Of a DNA stretch of 64,000 bases, positions 10,180-18,250 are shown one piece after another. Both the position numbers and the translations under genes were made by a program. This DNA comes from Phycisphaera sp. (lineage in GTDB: Bacteria > Planctomycetota > Phycisphaerae > Phycisphaerales > UBA1924). The notes beneath the pieces were generated by a model. That model did not search any database and was not told the origin of the DNA. It worked only from the letters and a program-made list of their open reading frames with translations. Position 1 is the stretch's first letter; each line of letters opens with the position of its first letter. Location: assembly GCA_003712165.1 (NCBI GenBank), contig RHLH01000001.1, positions 806,001-870,000 on the forward strand, read 5' to 3'.

Positions 10180-11462
10180 GTCAGGCCTCGGTCAACAAAG
10201 GCCAATGCCTCAGCCAAATCGTCAACGACGCGAGGCTCACCCGTGACAACATCACCCTTGTAGGCAAGTCGCCCGCAGGGCTCGTCGGGCTCTTCCTTGC
10301 CGTGGGGGTCGTGGGCATCGTCCTGACGCTCATCGGCTCGCAGGTCGTGGGCATCGATCACGCGTTGGCGGCGTACCACGTAGGCGTCATGGGCGTCCTT
10401 GGCATCTGCCTGGGCTCGCTCTTCTGGGTGATGCTCTCGCACGTCTTCGCGATGACCTGGAACGTCGCGCTCCGCAGGCAGTTCGAGAACGTCATGCGGG
10501 CGATGTGGCTCGTGCTCATTCTCATGCTGCCCATCATGCTCATCGAGGTCATCTCGCACGGCGTGATGTTCACCTGGATGGACACGCACTACGTCTCGTC
10601 CGACCCGATCTATGTGCACAAGTCGGGCTATCTCAACGTGCCCTTCTTCATCCTCCGCTTTGCGGTCTACTTCGGCCTCTGGCTGCTGCTGATCCGCAAG
10701 TTCTGGACCTGGCAGCGCGAGCAGGACGAGACTGGCGACCGCTGGTTGTCGAACAAGGCCCGCTTCACGAGCTCGTGGGGCCTGCTGGTGTTCGGCATCA
10801 CCTGCGCGTTCGCCGCGTTCGACTGGCTCATGAGTCTCGATTACCACTTCTTTAGCACCATGTGGGGCGTCTACTTCTTCGCGGGCGCCGCGTACAGCGC
10901 GATGGCTGTCAACATCCTGATCACCCGCGGGCTCAACGCGATGGGCAAGATGAACGGTGTCGTGACCGTGGAGCACCGCCACGACCAAGGCAAGCTGCTC
11001 TTCGCGTTCACCGTCTTCTGGGCGTACATCGGTTTCAGCCAGTACTTCCTGATCTGGTACGCCAACATCCCGGAAGAGACGAGCTACATGCTCGCCCGTA
11101 AGGTGAACTACCCGAACCTGACAATGGCGCTCGTGCTGGGGCACTTCTGCCTGCCCTTCCTGATCCTGCTGCCAAGGCCCGTCAAGCGGTCGGGCATGCT
11201 GATCACGATCATGGCAATCTGGGCCGTCGTCATTCACTTCATAGACATGTACTGGATCATCCGCCCGATGGCTGACGCGCACCTGACGTACAAGGGTGAG
11301 GAGCCGCTCGGCATGAGTGTGATCTGGTTGGATATCGCCGGCGTTGTCGGAGTGGTCGGCATCTTCGCCGCGGTTGTCGTGCGGAACATCTTCTCCGGAC
11401 CCTTGATTCCGGTGAATGACCCTCGGCTGCCGGGCTGCCTGCACCACAAAAACTACGTCTAA
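10176..11462 (+). CDS. actF: Alternative complex III subunit ActF, membrane subunit
   Basis: A 428-residue polytopic protein of about ten helices, the second and smaller NrfD-like subunit of ACIII. Recognisable parts are LGSLFWVMLSHVFAMTWNVALRRQFENVMRA, YLNVPFFILRFAVYFGLWLLLIRKFW and FGITCAFAAFDWLMSLDYHFFSTMWGVYFFAG, with GFSQYFLIWYANIPEE further on; these match ActF proteins. Its roughly 70-residue N-terminal soluble part is short. It overlaps actE by 4 nt. After its stop comes the longest gap within the operon (93 bp), which carries two hairpins. Confidence 0.93.
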   Translation: MSQASVNKGQCLSQIVNDARLTRDNITLVGKSPAGLVGLFLAVGVVGIVLTLIGSQVVGIDHALAAYHVGVMGVLGICLGSLFWVMLSHVFAMTWNVALRRQFENVMRAMWLVLILMLPIMLIEVISHGVMFTWMDTHYVSSDPIYVHKSGYLNVPFFILRFAVYFGLWLLLIRKFWTWQREQDETGDRWLSNKARFTSSWGLLVFGITCAFAAFDWLMSLDYHFFSTMWGVYFFAGAAYSAMAVNILITRGLNAMGKMNGVVTVEHRHDQGKLLFAFTVFWAYIGFSQYFLIWYANIPEETSYMLARKVNYPNLTMALVLGHFCLPFLILLPRPVKRSGMLITIMAIWAVVIHFIDMYWIIRPMADAHLTYKGEEPLGMSVIWLDIAGVVGVVGIFAAVVVRNIFSGPLIPVNDPRLPGCLHHKNYV

Positions 11463-11480
11463 AGAGGCATCGAACACGAG

Positions 11481-11504
11481 CGCGGGGAATCGCGATTCCC
11501 CGCG
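11481..11504 (+). other. 24-nt perfect palindrome between actF and next gene
   Basis: The arm CGCGGGGAATC is followed by GC and its exact reverse complement, giving an 11-bp stem or a full double-stranded palindrome. It lies 19 nt after the actF stop. No T-run follows, so it is more likely an mRNA processing or stability element, or a protein site, than a terminator. Confidence 0.5.
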
Positions 11505-11528
11505 AGAAACGAGACGGATACGCTGAAT

Positions 11529-11543
11529 CGGGGACGTTCCCCG
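11529..11543 (+). other. Second GGGGA/TCCCC hairpin before the small membrane protein gene
   Basis: CGGGGA-CGT-TCCCCG forms a 6-bp stem 25 nt downstream of the 24-nt palindrome and 12 nt upstream of the next ATG. It shares the GGGGA core with the first palindrome. The downstream SD-like AAGGAC lies just outside the stem. Confidence 0.45.
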
Positions 11544-11555
11544 CAAGGACAGACG

Positions 11556-11951
11556 ATGAGTCACCAACACACGCCGGAAACACCGCAAGTGCTCGACGAG
11601 TGGCACGACCAGCCGGTCAGGCCCAAGCAGGAAATCGGCGCGCACATCAACGTGCCGTTCCTGCTGATCTTCTACGTCGTCATGGTTGTCTTCATCCTCA
11701 TTACGGTGGGGGCGCTCATCGTGTTCTTCAACTACACGAAGACCAATCTCGCCTCGCAGCTCGTCGAGAACACGTACGAGTACGAGACGGAGTACAGACC
11801 CTACGCCGAGGAAGCCAGGGGCCGACTGAACGAGTACGCATGGGTCAGCCGTGAGGACGAAACTGTCCGCATCCCCTGGCAGGTCGCGGCTCGCAGCGTC
11901 GTCGATGACTACGCCGGGCCGGGCAGCGATGCAGAGGAGTCGAACGACTAA
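11556..11951 (+). CDS. Small single-helix membrane protein in ACIII/oxidase operon, unknown
   Basis: I do not recognise the family. The 131-residue protein has a hydrophilic N-terminus (about 35 residues, GAHINVPF), one hydrophobic segment (LLIFYVVMVVFILITVGALIVFF, about 36-59) and a charged C-terminal part with many Tyr and Glu residues (TYEYETEYRPYAEEARGRLNEYAW). It ends directly before the SCO gene with no intergenic base (TAA then ATG). Position between actF and the SCO and oxidase genes suggests an accessory subunit of ACIII or of the ACIII-oxidase supercomplex, or an assembly factor; that is inference from context only. Confidence 0.8.
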   Translation: MSHQHTPETPQVLDEWHDQPVRPKQEIGAHINVPFLLIFYVVMVVFILITVGALIVFFNYTKTNLASQLVENTYEYETEYRPYAEEARGRLNEYAWVSREDETVRIPWQVAARSVVDDYAGPGSDAEESND

Positions 11952-12878
11952 ATGCGCAAACTCGCTGTTGCCATCCTGACCGCGATCACGCTCGCCGCCT
12001 CGGCGACCGCTGCTCGCGCGCAGGTGCTCAGCGACACACTCCCCAAGGAGATCGACGGCCTCGAAGTCGACGACCGCCGGGGCAGCGCGATCCCAAAGGA
12101 CATCCCCCTCATCAACGCCGACGGCGAAACTGTCCTCATCGGTGACTACTTCGACAACGAGCGGCCGACCGTGCTCCTGCTCGTCTACTACTCGTGCCCC
12201 AAGATGTGCGAGGTCATGCTCGGGCACATGAACGAGGTCATCAACGACGTCACATTCGACGTCGGTGAGGACTACCAGGTCCTCGTGGTCAGCTTCGACC
12301 ACCGCAACACGACCTCGATGGCGCGCAACAAAGAGACGTACCACCACGCCGCCTACCGGCGCGGGCTCGACGAGATGGGCCGGGAGAGCTTCCTCTTCCA
12401 CACCGCGACGGCACAGGACGCCCGCAGGCTCGCTGATTCGGTGGGTTTCGACTACCGCTTCCTCCCGCAATCAGGCGAGTTCAGCCACCCGTCGGTGATG
12501 TACGTCCTGACATCCGACGGCAGGGTCTCAAACTACCTCTCGGGCCTCGAGTACGAATCCAAGCAACTACGGATCGCGCTCCTGAGCGCGAGCGACGGGC
12601 AGATTGCCGAGTCGATCGGCGACTTCTTCCTGCACTTCTGCTTCCGTTACGACCCGACTGCGGGTGCGTTCAACGCCGAGGCGATGCAGATCATGAAACT
12701 CGCGGGTGTGTTCTCGATCTTCGGCGTGGGCTCGCTCATCGGCGGTCTGTTTATCGCCGACGCCGTGCGCAAGCGCAGGGCACTCTCAAAGATGAATCCA
12801 ACCAAGAGCGGCAACTCTTCTGTACCCGGAGGCAGTCTCCAGGGTCGGACGCCGCACGTCAGCGGAGCTGGAACATGA
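11952..12878 (+). CDS. SCO1/SenC family copper chaperone
   Basis: A 308-residue thioredoxin-fold SCO protein that inserts copper into the CuA centre of oxidase subunit II. It has a signal peptide (MRKLAVAILTAITLAASATAARA), then GDYFDNERPTVLLLVYYSCPKMC with the CxxxC copper site at residues 82-86. The distal histidine ligand is in GEFSHPSV, about 90 residues later. After the SCO fold it continues into a C-terminal transmembrane helix (GVFSIFGVGSLIGGLFIADAV) and a basic tail, a layout common in planctomycete SCO proteins. Placement directly before coxB fits the role. It overlaps coxB by 4 nt. Confidence 0.93.
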   Translation: MRKLAVAILTAITLAASATAARAQVLSDTLPKEIDGLEVDDRRGSAIPKDIPLINADGETVLIGDYFDNERPTVLLLVYYSCPKMCEVMLGHMNEVINDVTFDVGEDYQVLVVSFDHRNTTSMARNKETYHHAAYRRGLDEMGRESFLFHTATAQDARRLADSVGFDYRFLPQSGEFSHPSVMYVLTSDGRVSNYLSGLEYESKQLRIALLSASDGQIAESIGDFFLHFCFRYDPTAGAFNAEAMQIMKLAGVFSIFGVGSLIGGLFIADAVRKRRALSKMNPTKSGNSSVPGGSLQGRTPHVSGAGT

Positions 12879-14059
12879 CGGCAACTCTGGCCGGTATCAA
12901 TGACTTCGTCATCAAGCTGTTCTTCGGGCAGAAGGCCGATTCTTTGGTCGGTTCGGGCCTGGGCGGCTCCGACGCGGTATTCCTGTTTATTTGGTGGGTC
13001 AGCGTGTTCTTCTTCGTGCTGCTCATGGGCATCATGGGCTACTGCATGGTCAAGTATCGCCGCAGAGAGGGCGTCCCCGCCGAGCCGAGCCCGAGCCACA
13101 ACACGCCGCTCGAGATCGCCTGGTCGGTGATCCCGTCACTGCTGCTGGCTGTCATGTTCTTCTGGGGCTTCAACGGCTACATGAAGGCCCAGATGGCCCC
13201 AAGCTACGCCGAGCAGATCGACCTCATCGGTCAGAAGTGGGCGTGGTCCATGACCTACTCCACCGGCATCGGCGCGAGCGAGTTCACGACGCTTGGTGGT
13301 AATAACAATGTCCCGATTTTCGTTGTTCCTGCCGAGACGCCCGTCAGGCTCCGGATGAATTCAGCCGACGTGATTCACGCCTTCTGGGTTCCAGATTTCC
13401 GCACCAAGCTGGACGTCATGCCCAATCGCTACACGCCTTACGTGTTTACCGCTAACGCGCTGGACCGCTCGGGCGCCGATGACCGCGTGCAAACCACAAC
13501 CGACAAGAAGGGCAACGAGTACGCCTACCGCGATCACATTGTGTATTGCGCAGAATACTGCGGCGACTCGCACTCGGAGATGGTCGCCGTTCTCCGTGTG
13601 GTCGAACCCTCTTACTACCAGACCTGGCTCAATACGCCTCCTTATGGTGTAACAACCGAGCCAGTCGAAGTCGGAGCGCTCGTCTGGCAGGCCAAGTGCG
13701 CCGTGTGCCACACCGTTGACGGCGGCGTCAGCACGGGGCCGACATGGAAGGATGCGTGGGGGTACTCGCGTGAGTTCACTAACGCGGACTCGTTGACCCA
13801 GGAGATGATCGATCGCGACCCGATGGAGTGGGACAATTACATCCGTGAATCGATCATCCTGCCCGGCGCCAAGGTTCGCGCAGGGTTCACGAATGCGATG
13901 CCCTCATTCGACGGTCAGCTGAGTGATGTCGAGATGCGGGGTGTGATCGCGTACATGCGGAGCCTGTCCGACAGAGACCCGGGCACACCGATCCCGGGAT
14001 ACCCGGAGCTCGAGGCCGAGGCCGCTGAGCTCGAAGCCGCGGAAGAGGGCGGAGAGTAA
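12875..14059 (+). CDS. coxB: Cytochrome c oxidase subunit II with fused cytochrome c (caa3 type)
   Basis: A 394-residue subunit II with two N-terminal helices (about 28-60 and 85-108), a cupredoxin domain and a C-terminal cytochrome c domain, the fusion that defines caa3 oxidases. CuA ligands are seen in HAFWVPDF (near 168) and in CAEYCGDSHSEM (about 225-236). The haem motif CAVCH is near residue 275, and MPSFDGQLSDVEMRGVIAYMRSLS supplies the likely methionine ligand and C-terminal helix. It would receive electrons from ActE or the ACIII haems. The C-terminal tail is Glu-rich. Confidence 0.95.
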   Translation: MTATLAGINDFVIKLFFGQKADSLVGSGLGGSDAVFLFIWWVSVFFFVLLMGIMGYCMVKYRRREGVPAEPSPSHNTPLEIAWSVIPSLLLAVMFFWGFNGYMKAQMAPSYAEQIDLIGQKWAWSMTYSTGIGASEFTTLGGNNNVPIFVVPAETPVRLRMNSADVIHAFWVPDFRTKLDVMPNRYTPYVFTANALDRSGADDRVQTTTDKKGNEYAYRDHIVYCAEYCGDSHSEMVAVLRVVEPSYYQTWLNTPPYGVTTEPVEVGALVWQAKCAVCHTVDGGVSTGPTWKDAWGYSREFTNADSLTQEMIDRDPMEWDNYIRESIILPGAKVRAGFTNAMPSFDGQLSDVEMRGVIAYMRSLSDRDPGTPIPGYPELEAEAAELEAAEEGGE

Positions 14060-14069
14060 GAGAAGTTTC

Positions 14070-14109
14070 CGGCGGGCGAGCCGCCGAGTCAGACCGCTGA
14101 GAGCAGCGG
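14070..14109 (+). other. Two tandem hairpins between coxB and coxA
   Basis: CGGCGG-GCGAG-CCGCCG (14070-14086) and CCGCTG-AGAG-CAGCGG (14094-14109) each form 6-bp stems in the 62-bp intercistronic gap. No T-run follows. An mRNA processing or stability role is more likely than termination in the middle of the operon. Confidence 0.4.
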
Positions 14110-14121
14110 AAGGAACGAGTC

Positions 14122-15897
14122 ATGACGACCGTTGATCGAAATCTGGACCAGCTCGGTGACCACGGGCATCACGACGAGGGTTCGTACCTGAACCCGAAGT
14201 ACGGACCGATCGCCACGGTGTGGGATTGGATGACCACCGTCGATCACAAGAAGATCGGCGTGATGTACCTCTTCGCCGTGCTGTTCATGTTCTTCTTGGG
14301 CGGTGTTGCCGCGCTGGGGCTCCGCATCGAGCTGCTCGAACCAACTCGCATCGATGAGACTGGCAACCTCACCGGCGCTGCACTGTCGTTCCTCGCCGAA
14401 GGCGAGACGGTGAGCCAGGCAGCGGTGGGGCAGGCGTACAACCGAGTCATGACCATGCACGGCGCGATCATGGTCTTCATGTTCATCGTGCCCGGGATCC
14501 CCGCTTCGCTCGGCAACTTCTTCCTGCCGCTCATGCTGGGCGCCAAGGACGTCGCATTCCCGAGGCTGAACCTCGCGAGTTGGTACATCTACGTTTTCGG
14601 CTCCCTCTTCGGCGTCTTCTCCATCCTGATGGGCGGTGTTGACACGGGCTGGACGTTCTATACGCCGTACTCAACAACAACGACAGGACAGCCGCAGGTC
14701 ATCGCGATGGTGCTCGCGGCGTTCATTCTTGGTTTCAGCTCGATCTTCACGGGCCTGAACTTCATCGTGACGACGCACAAGCTCCGTGCACCGGGCATGG
14801 GCTGGTTCGACATGCCCCTGTTCATCTGGGCCGTCTACTCGACCTCGATCATCCAGGTGCTCGCGACACCCGTCATCGGTGTCACGCTGCTTCTTCTCAT
14901 CTTTGAACGCGTCCTGCAGATCGGCATCTTCGACCCGGGCTTGGGCGGCGACCCCGTCCTCTTCCAGCACTTCTTCTGGTTCTACAGCCACCCCGTGGTG
15001 TACGTGATGATCCTGCCCGCGATGGGCATTATCAGCGATGTGCTCGCCGTTCATTGCCGCAAGCGCATTTTCGGCTACCGCGCGATCGCGTTCAGTTCGC
15101 TCGCCATCGCCGCGATCAGCTTCCTCGTGTGGGGCCACCACATGTTCACCAGCCAGGGCGAACTCGCCGCGATGGTGTTCAGCTTCCTGACCTTCTTCGT
15201 TGCGATCCCGACCGCCGTGAAAGTGTTCAACTGGATCGCCTCGCTCTACAAGGGCTCGATCACGTTCACCACGCCCATGCTCTACGTCTTCGCGTTCCTC
15301 TTCCTGTTCTCGATCGGCGGCCTGACCGGTCTGCCTCTGGGCACGCTCTCGACCGACCTCCACCTGCACGACTCGTACTTCGTCGTCGCGCACTTCCACT
15401 ACGTCATGTTCGGGGGCACCGTCATCGCTTTCCTCGCAGGCATCCACCACTGGTGGCCCAAAATGTTCGGCCGCATGTACAGCGAGAAGGGCGGCGCCCT
15501 CGGGTGTGCACTCGTCTTTATTGGTTTCAACATGACCTTCTTCACCCAGTTCTTCCTGGGCACCCAGGGCATGCCTCGCCGCTATGCCAGCTACGTCGAT
15601 GAGTTCACGCTCCTGCACCAGATATCCACGTACGGCTCACTCATCCTCGCGCTCGGTTTTGTTGTTCACCTCGTGGTGTTCCTGCACTCACTCTTCCTGG
15701 GTGAGAAAGCCCCGCAGAACCCGTGGGGAGGCCTCACGCTCGAGTGGGAAACCGAGACCCCACCCATCGAGCACAACTTCCACCACGAGCCTGTCCTGAC
15801 CCATGGCCCGTACGACTTCGACGAGGTCGTGCCCCCGGGCTGGGATCCCAAGGACTACCCGCTCCCGGAGCCGACACCGGGCGGACACAAGCACTGA
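14122..15897 (+). CDS. coxA: Cytochrome c oxidase subunit I (A2-type)
   Basis: The 591-residue catalytic subunit, with about 12 helices, reduces oxygen at the haem a3-CuB site. Haem a and a3/CuB ligands are in [28 protein letters not shown] and [19 protein letters not shown]. The usual HPEVY glutamate of A1-type oxidases is replaced by valine, and the preceding Tyr-Ser (YSHP) is the motif of the A2 subfamily, as in Rhodothermus and Thermus caa3 enzymes. K-channel residues are suggested by [14 protein letters not shown]. The N- and C-terminal tails are His-rich (GDHGHHDEG and GGHKH). AAGGAA precedes the ATG. Confidence 0.96.
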   Translation: MTTVDRNLDQLGDHGHHDEGSYLNPKYGPIATVWDWMTTVDHKKIGVMYLFAVLFMFFLGGVAALGLRIELLEPTRIDETGNLTGAALSFLAEGETVSQAAVGQAYNRVMTMHGAIMVFMFIVPGIPASLGNFFLPLMLGAKDVAFPRLNLASWYIYVFGSLFGVFSILMGGVDTGWTFYTPYSTTTTGQPQVIAMVLAAFILGFSSIFTGLNFIVTTHKLRAPGMGWFDMPLFIWAVYSTSIIQVLATPVIGVTLLLLIFERVLQIGIFDPGLGGDPVLFQHFFWFYSHPVVYVMILPAMGIISDVLAVHCRKRIFGYRAIAFSSLAIAAISFLVWGHHMFTSQGELAAMVFSFLTFFVAIPTAVKVFNWIASLYKGSITFTTPMLYVFAFLFLFSIGGLTGLPLGTLSTDLHLHDSYFVVAHFHYVMFGGTVIAFLAGIHHWWPKMFGRMYSEKGGALGCALVFIGFNMTFFTQFFLGTQGMPRRYASYVDEFTLLHQISTYGSLILALGFVVHLVVFLHSLFLGEKAPQNPWGGLTLEWETETPPIEHNFHHEPVLTHGPYDFDEVVPPGWDPKDYPLPEPTPGGHKH

Positions 15898-15937
15898 CTG
15901 AAGCAAGGACCAGACCTCAAAAAGAGGAAGTCTCCTG

Positions 15938-16636
15938 ATGGCAAGTATCGACACCCACCAACCCGCACTCCCGCAGCCCGGGAAAGAGAAAGTCCCGCTC
16001 TGGCAGCGGTACACCCACGGCCACCACTGGCGCAATGCGGACGACGAGTTTGACGGCGCCAAGATCGGCATCTGGCTTTTCCTCGCAACCGAGGTGCTGC
16101 TCTTCTCGGGTATGTTCTGTGCCTACGCACTCTTCCGGTTGATGTACCCAGAATCGATAGCCGCGGGCTCGGGCTACCTTGACTGGCGGTGGGGCGGGCT
16201 CAACACGGTCGTTCTGCTGATCTCAAGTTTCACGATCGCGATGGCGATCCGCAACGTGCAACTCAACCAGCAGTTCTGGGCACGCATCAACCTGCTGATC
16301 ACGTGGCTCTGCGCCGCGGCGTTCCTGGTCATCAAGCTCACATTCGAGTACATCCCGAAGTGGAGCGATGGCAAACGCCCGGGCGCTCTCTTCGATTACC
16401 CGTTCGCCCAGCACGCGCACGAGAACGTCTGGTGGAGCATCTACTACGTCTCCACCGGTATCCACGCGACGCACGTCATCGGGGGCATGGTCCTCATCGC
16501 CTGGCTGATCTACCGCCAGGGCAAGGGCGCCTACGGCCCGACGCACTACACCATGATGGAAGGCGTGGGCCTCTACTGGCACATCGTCGACCTCGTCTGG
16601 ATCTTCCTCTTCCCGCTCCTGTACCTCGTCCACTAA
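15938..16636 (+). CDS. coxC: Cytochrome c oxidase subunit III
   Basis: A 232-residue subunit III with about five hydrophobic helices after a 45-residue hydrophilic N-terminus. Family features include [52 protein letters not shown] and [24 protein letters not shown], the last being the conserved subunit III end. It stabilises subunit I and proton pumping. It lies 40 bp after coxA and 15 bp before the subunit IV gene. Confidence 0.95.
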   Translation: MASIDTHQPALPQPGKEKVPLWQRYTHGHHWRNADDEFDGAKIGIWLFLATEVLLFSGMFCAYALFRLMYPESIAAGSGYLDWRWGGLNTVVLLISSFTIAMAIRNVQLNQQFWARINLLITWLCAAAFLVIKLTFEYIPKWSDGKRPGALFDYPFAQHAHENVWWSIYYVSTGIHATHVIGGMVLIAWLIYRQGKGAYGPTHYTMMEGVGLYWHIVDLVWIFLFPLLYLVH

Positions 16637-16651
16637 CCAAAGAGCATCACC

Positions 16652-17434
16652 ATGAGCCACGCACAAGAACATGAATACAACCCCGCTGACCCGCACGGTT
16701 TTCACGAAGACGGGCATCACGGTCACGTCATCGTGCCCTGGCAGGTCCTGCTTGGCGTTCTCCTTGCGCTCCTGTTCTTCACCGTCCTCACGGTGTTCCA
16801 GGCGCAGTTCGAGAAGCACGCTGTGTACCAGTGGGGCTGGGTCATCCCGGGATGGGTCAACATCGTGCTTGCGATGGGCATCGCCTGCATCAAGGGTGGG
16901 CTCGTCGCGCTCTTCTTCATGCAGCTCCGCTACGACAGCGGCATCAACGTCCTGCTCTTCCTCTTCACGCTCTTTGCTGTTTGGCTTTTCATCATGTTCA
17001 CCGCGCTCGATCTCAACAACCGAGGCCACATCACAGAATGGCGCTCGGGCGAAGTGATCAGCGGCGGGTCAGGTGTCGGCTTCGGCGAACACGGCGCATC
17101 CAAAGGGCGAGTTGATATCAATTCCGCGGCGGGCCCCGTCTACATGCGTGTGAAAGACAACTACATCGCCGAGCACGGCATCGAGGACTACGAAGCCCAC
17201 GGTCACCACGACGACCACGGCGGCTCGGCACTCTCGGACGCTTGGCAAAGCCGCTCGCATTCAGGCCTCACCCCCGGGCTCTTCTCGACCGGCGTCTGGG
17301 AACACCTCGACGACGGGCACGGCCACAGCCATGACGATCACGGGCACGACGACCACGGGGATGATCACGCCGAAGACGGCGAGCATCACGATGAAGAACA
17401 CGCCAACGATGATCACGGCGAGGAAGAGCACTAA
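16652..17434 (+). CDS. coxD: Cytochrome c oxidase subunit IV with long His/Asp-rich tail
   Basis: A prokaryotic subunit IV (COX4_pro/CyoD-like) domain occupies about residues 28-125 with three helices (WQVLLGVLLALLFFTVLTVF, WVNIVLAMGIACIKGGLVALFFMQLRYD and LLFLFTLFAVWLFIMFTALD). At 260 residues it is more than twice the usual length of about 100. The extra 135 residues form a hydrophilic tail whose last 50 residues are almost only His, Asp, Glu and Gly (for example DDGHGHSHDDHGHDDHGDDH). Such tails often bind divalent metals, which is inference here. Confidence 0.9.
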   Translation: MSHAQEHEYNPADPHGFHEDGHHGHVIVPWQVLLGVLLALLFFTVLTVFQAQFEKHAVYQWGWVIPGWVNIVLAMGIACIKGGLVALFFMQLRYDSGINVLLFLFTLFAVWLFIMFTALDLNNRGHITEWRSGEVISGGSGVGFGEHGASKGRVDINSAAGPVYMRVKDNYIAEHGIEDYEAHGHHDDHGGSALSDAWQSRSHSGLTPGLFSTGVWEHLDDGHGHSHDDHGHDDHGDDHAEDGEHHDEEHANDDHGEEEH

Positions 17435-17461
17435 ACACTCGCCGCTGCACCCCAGGAAATC

Positions 17462-18250
17462 ATGAGACCAAAGAGACCAGTCACCGCAACCATCATGGCG
17501 CTCTCCGTCGTGGCGTTTGTGATCGCGGTCGCGTCGCTCGCCAAGAAGATCGCGAACTACAACGAGAACGAGCTCCCCGCTCGTGCCTATTTCTCACCTG
17601 TCCTCGACGAGCACTTCGCGTTCGGTCTCAACGAAGTGAAGTTCACTGAGGAGACATCTGAAAGCGACCAGGTCTACGTTAGCGTCAGCTTCGGCGATGA
17701 GTCCCTCCGCATCCGCGAGACCATCCCCAACGATCTCGACTTCTTGCCTGATCTCAGACGCTACGAAGACTGGCTCCGCGTCTACAGGTTCGTGCTCGTC
17801 AAGGGCATGAGCGGCAAGGACGCGATGCAGGGCATCCTCGACGACACCCTCGACGATCGGCTCGTCATCGTCGTCCGCACGCCGCCCCCGGGCACTGACC
17901 ACCGCACATGGGGCGAGGTCTGGAACAACGGCTGGATGTTCGACCTCTACGAACTCAAGGAGTCGGGCGAGATCGTGCACGAGCGCCTCGCATACCCCTC
18001 CAAGCGGCGCGGCAACGAACCTCCAAAGGAAGGCGAGCTCCTCGAGGGAACCTGGCAGTACGACGCGGCGATGACCTCGATCCCGCCTGTGTCGAGACCA
18101 AAGCCCCAATTCGATAACGACGCGTCACTTGAGTTCGGATGGGACTTCATGCTCGCGGGCGTTGCAGGCGTGGTGTTTGCTCTTGCCGCTGCATTCTTCT
18201 TTGCGCCAAAGCGCGTGACAGAAGAAGATCTCAATGCCCAGACCAGCTGA
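17462..18250 (+). CDS. Two-helix membrane protein ending the oxidase operon, unknown
   Basis: I do not recognise the family. The 262-residue protein has an N-terminal helix (ATIMALSVVAFVIAVASLA), a soluble domain of about 190 residues and a C-terminal helix (DFMLAGVAGVVFALAAAFFFAPKR), so the domain would lie between two anchors, probably in the periplasm. The domain contains YVSVSFGDESLRIRETIPNDLDFLPDLRRYEDWLR and WGEVWNNGWMFDLYELKESGEIVHE. It follows the subunit IV gene by 27 bp on the same strand and is the last gene of the run, so a role in oxidase assembly or function is plausible but unproven. Its stop directly abuts the convergent gene's stop with no base between. Confidence 0.82.
   Translation: MRPKRPVTATIMALSVVAFVIAVASLAKKIANYNENELPARAYFSPVLDEHFAFGLNEVKFTEETSESDQVYVSVSFGDESLRIRETIPNDLDFLPDLRRYEDWLRVYRFVLVKGMSGKDAMQGILDDTLDDRLVIVVRTPPPGTDHRTWGEVWNNGWMFDLYELKESGEIVHERLAYPSKRRGNEPPKEGELLEGTWQYDAAMTSIPPVSRPKPQFDNDASLEFGWDFMLAGVAGVVFALAAAFFFAPKRVTEEDLNAQTS

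Noticed and set aside
10146..12470. A 774-residue open frame on the minus strand opposite actE, actF and SCO genes
   Set aside because: It is the antisense of well-supported genes, is His/Asp/Arg/Val-rich with no domain, and reflects the high GC3 of the plus-strand genes.
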